8,188 nt of DNA, taken from positions 1-8,188 of the forward strand of contig USLC01000025.1 of NCBI GenBank assembly GCA_900555375.1, in the 5' to 3' direction. The translations under genes and the position numbers were made by a program. This stretch comes from an uncultured Eubacteriales bacterium. Its GTDB lineage: Bacteria > Bacillota > Clostridia > Monoglobales > Monoglobaceae. The first letter of the stretch is position 1. Each line of letters begins with the position of its first letter. The notes below the pieces were generated by a model that was not told where the DNA came from, did no database searches, and saw only the letters and a list, made by a program, of their open reading frames with translations. Positions 6,313 to 8,188 of this stretch are shown in pieces.

Positions 6313-7707
6313 TTATGTATTATTCTTTAAGATACCACACTTCTTTAAATTTGTCAATTTTCGTTTTTCAAGTTTCATACGTCCAAAAACAATATTTATC
6401 ACACTTCCGCAGCTTAAGGCACACGTAAAGACGTTGCTTGCCGCTATCATAAGTGAAAACGCCGCCACCTTTCCCGTCGGAACGGCAAAATAAATTATTG
6501 CAAATCTCAGCATAAAATCCGCTATCGAAAAAAGCAAAAGCCTCAGCTGCTTTCCCAGCCCATTTAAGACCGAGCACGAAAGCGAATCTATAAACATTAT
6601 CGGGCACAGCGGTGCAAGGCACATAACCAAAGCAGACGCCTTATCCGTATTATAAAAAATTCTGCTCAGCGTTCCGCCGAACATCAAAAACACAACCGCG
6701 ACAATGCAGCCCGCCGCCGCACCGAAACGGTAAATCTTAAGTGTAACTCTTTTAAGTCTGTATCCGCCGCTTATACCCGCTCTTGAAATCTCAGGCACAA
6801 GCAGAGACATAACAGACCCCATAAGCGTAAGAGGTAAAACAAGCAGCGGCATTACCATTCCGTATAATATCCCAAGGGTGCCGAGAGCCTCTGAATGTGC
6901 CATTCCTCCGCGCTTGAGCGCAACTACTATCAGCACCTCTTCTTTTGTTCTCAGTGTACTGCAGCACAGCGATGTTATCATTGACGGAACAGACACCGAT
7001 AACAGTCGGCACGCAAGTCCGCGCTGTGATACAGTCTTGCCGCGCAAAGCGTTTTTTGTTATGCCGAAGCCTCCCTTTCTCTCGCGCAGATAAAAAAAGG
7101 TAAGATATGCACAGGACGAAAATTCGCCTACGGTTATTCCGCCAAAGACCGCGGCGCAGCCGTATTCCGTCCCATAAGGCAAAAATATATCAAGCAAAAT
7201 CTTGATTGCCGCAAACTTTACAAGCTGTTCAAGTATCTCCGACGATGCGGGCGGAACAACCTTTCTTTCTGCATAAAAGCACCCCTTTATGCAATATGAA
7301 ACACCCATAAACAATACGCTGGGCACAAGTGCGCACAGGCTTACCGAGACCCTTTTATCACCCAAGACGGTCTCTGCAAGATATCCCGAAAAAACAAATG
7401 TAAACGATATGACAAGCAGACTCAGCGCCGCCACCAAAAAGACCGCCATCCGCATACAGCCGCATACCGCGTCCGAATTTTTTACTTCCATATATTCAGA
7501 CGTTGTTTTGGACACAGCTACCCCAAGACCTGCCGTGGCAAAGGTAAGCAGAACCCCGTGAAGTGAAAACCCGAGTGACAAAAGACCCATTCCCTCCGTC
7601 CCGAGGATTCTTGAATAATATGCGCGAAAAGCAAAGTCAAAGGTCTTTGCCATTATTCCCGACAGCCCCAAAACAAGCATATTTGCCGCAACAGTTCTTT
7701 TTGCCAT
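6313..7707 (-). CDS. SpoVB-like polysaccharide/lipid flippase (MOP superfamily)
   Basis: A 464-residue polytopic membrane protein with about 12 or more hydrophobic helices, resembling the SpoVB/MurJ/Wzx group that flips lipid-linked cell-envelope precursors. Family-like features are the N-terminal helix followed by YYSRILGTEGMGLLSL (30-45), the loop KGCFYAERKVVPPASSEILEQ (141-161), and a central helix pair around LGILYGMVMPLLVLPLTLMG (278-297) followed by SLLVPEIS. It is somewhat shorter than Bacillus SpoVB (just over 500 residues) but looks complete. The ATG at 7705-7707 has AAAGGTGA eight bases upstream. The C-terminal tail is basic, and its last codons, for KLTNLKKCGILKNNT, contain the promoter of the next genes. 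It lies 27 bp upstream of the sigma gene on the same strand and is divergent from the ribonuclease M5 gene. Substrate is unknown; a role in spore cortex synthesis would be only a guess. Confidence 0.88.
   Translation of the reverse strand: MAKRTVAANMLVLGLSGIMAKTFDFAFRAYYSRILGTEGMGLLSLGFSLHGVLLTFATAGLGVAVSKTTSEYMEVKNSDAVCGCMRMAVFLVAALSLLVISFTFVFSGYLAETVLGDKRVSVSLCALVPSVLFMGVSYCIKGCFYAERKVVPPASSEILEQLVKFAAIKILLDIFLPYGTEYGCAAVFGGITVGEFSSCAYLTFFYLRERKGGFGITKNALRGKTVSQRGLACRLLSVSVPSMITSLCCSTLRTKEEVLIVVALKRGGMAHSEALGTLGILYGMVMPLLVLPLTLMGSVMSLLVPEISRAGISGGYRLKRVTLKIYRFGAAAGCIVAVVFLMFGGTLSRIFYNTDKASALVMCLAPLCPIMFIDSLSCSVLNGLGKQLRLLLFSIADFMLRFAIIYFAVPTGKVAAFSLMIAASNVFTCALSCGSVINIVFGRMKLEKRKLTNLKKCGILKNNT
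6329..6357 (-). promoter_or_regulatory. Extended -10 sigma-A promoter inside the flippase 3' end
   Basis: On the minus strand, TTGACA (6352-6357, perfect -35) is followed 17 bp later by TATCTT (6329-6334), with TG one base upstream of it (extended -10). The expected start is near 6322, leaving about 37 bases before the GTG and 46 before the ACG of the sigma gene. An 8-bp direct repeat TTAAAGAA (6341-6348 and 6323-6330) brackets the -10 region. This would drive the sigma, anti-sigma and polA genes independently of the flippase promoter. Confidence 0.75.
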
Positions 7708-7815
7708 TGTTTATTTCACCTTTTTTCGCAAAATTTTAATTCAGGTATTTTAATTTTATGCGATTTGTGATAAAATAATGTAAAATATAATTTTTATGTA
7801 TACGAGGTTTTTACT
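7708..7815. other. Divergent AT-rich intergenic region between the flippase and ribonuclease M5 genes
   Basis: This 108-bp gap must hold both outward promoters. For the plus strand, TATAAT at 7786-7791 is a good -10, but the only -35-like sequence, TTGTGA at 7765-7770, is 15 bp away and weak. For the minus strand, two TAAAAT boxes (7747-7752 and 7753-7758) exist without a recognisable -35. No hairpin or riboswitch is evident. Confidence 0.5.
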
Positions 7816-8188
7816 ATGCTGCACATAAACGAAGTAATTGTTGTGGAAGGCAAATATGACAAAGAACAGCTTAAAAAAATAACCGATGCGCCCATAATCT
7901 GCACCTACGGATTTCAGCTTTACCGCTCGCCAAAAATTATTAACAGTCTGCGCGCTCTGTCAAAAAAGCGCGGAATCATCGTCCTTACCGATTCCGACCG
8001 CGCAGGCTTCAGGATAAGAAATTACATAAAGCAGTGCCTGGGCGAAGCGGCAAACATAAAGCAAGCCTATATTCCCGAGGTAAAGGGCAAGGAAAAACGC
8101 AAGGAAAAACCCGGAGCGGACGGGCTTTTGGGGGTTGAGGGCATTGATGAAGAGACCCTTGAGGCGATACTTAAAAAATCCGCGTCCG
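7816..8188 (+). CDS. rnmV: Ribonuclease M5 (5' part, truncated by window edge)
   Basis: Toprim-domain ribonuclease that matures 5S rRNA by cutting its precursor, in Bacillus with ribosomal protein uL18 as cofactor. The visible 124 codons contain the Toprim glutamate motif VVVEGKYDK (about 9-17) and the acidic motif VLTDSDRAG (about 56-64), with the metal-binding DxD. A basic segment KGKEKRKEK precedes GADGLLGVEGI, the family's typical end of the Toprim domain. The remaining C-terminal domain lies beyond the right edge. The ATG at 7816-7818 has GAGG at 7804-7807, eight bases upstream. This gene is often followed by rsmA (ksgA), which cannot be checked here. The family call is confident, because motif order and spacing separate it from primase and topoisomerase Toprim domains. 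Confidence 0.92.
   Translation, partial: MLHINEVIVVEGKYDKEQLKKITDAPIICTYGFQLYRSPKIINSLRALSKKRGIIVLTDSDRAGFRIRNYIKQCLGEAANIKQAYIPEVKGKEKRKEKPGADGLLGVEGIDEETLEAILKKSAS

Noticed and set aside
5846..6493. Plus-strand 215-codon open frame with Ser/Phe runs
   Set aside because: Antisense to the confidently identified ECF sigma gene and the end of the flippase; composition mirrors the opposite strand.

Overview
The window looks like chromosomal DNA from a Gram-positive anaerobe of the class Clostridia, probably a gut-type Oscillospiraceae relative. This rests on Gram-positive-type Shine-Dalgarno sequences (two genes carry long matches to the 16S rRNA tail), a ribonuclease M5 gene (essentially a low-GC Gram-positive enzyme), a DUF6062-type cysteine-rich protein and a SpoVB-like flippase. 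The species is not identifiable from the sequence alone.

Layout, left to right. The minus strand at 1-860 carries the first 286 codons of a P-type cation (probably Ca2+) ATPase that runs off the left edge. A 186-bp divergent gap holds a clean sigma-A promoter (971-999) bracketed by a perfect 12-bp inverted repeat. It drives a plus-strand DUF6062-like protein with two putative zinc sites (1047-1769). A perfect 38-bp palindrome with A/T ends (1775-1812) is a two-way terminator between this gene and the convergent polA.

From 7707 down to 1826 lies a four-gene minus-strand cluster in transcription order: SpoVB-like flippase, ECF sigma factor, membrane-anchored zinc-finger anti-sigma factor, DNA polymerase I. 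Gaps are 27, 48 and 29 bp, and no terminator is visible before polA ends. The last codons of the flippase double as a near-consensus extended -10 promoter (6329-6357), so the sigma/anti-sigma/polA block probably has its own housekeeping transcript. Divergent from the flippase, a ribonuclease M5 gene starts at 7816 and runs off the right edge.

How it works together: the sigma and anti-sigma factors form a standard signalling pair, with the anti-sigma factor holding the sigma factor at the membrane through its cytoplasmic zinc-binding domain. The close downstream position of polA raises the possibility that polymerase I dosage is co-transcribed with this pair; that is inference. I found no mobile element, CRISPR array, tRNA or rRNA, and no strong evidence of an undescribed multi-gene system. 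The most interesting signals are small: a sigma gene whose only standard start codon lies inside its own Shine-Dalgarno sequence, a promoter embedded in a coding C-terminus, an operator-like repeat around the DUF6062 promoter, and an in-frame 9-bp repeat in the anti-sigma linker.
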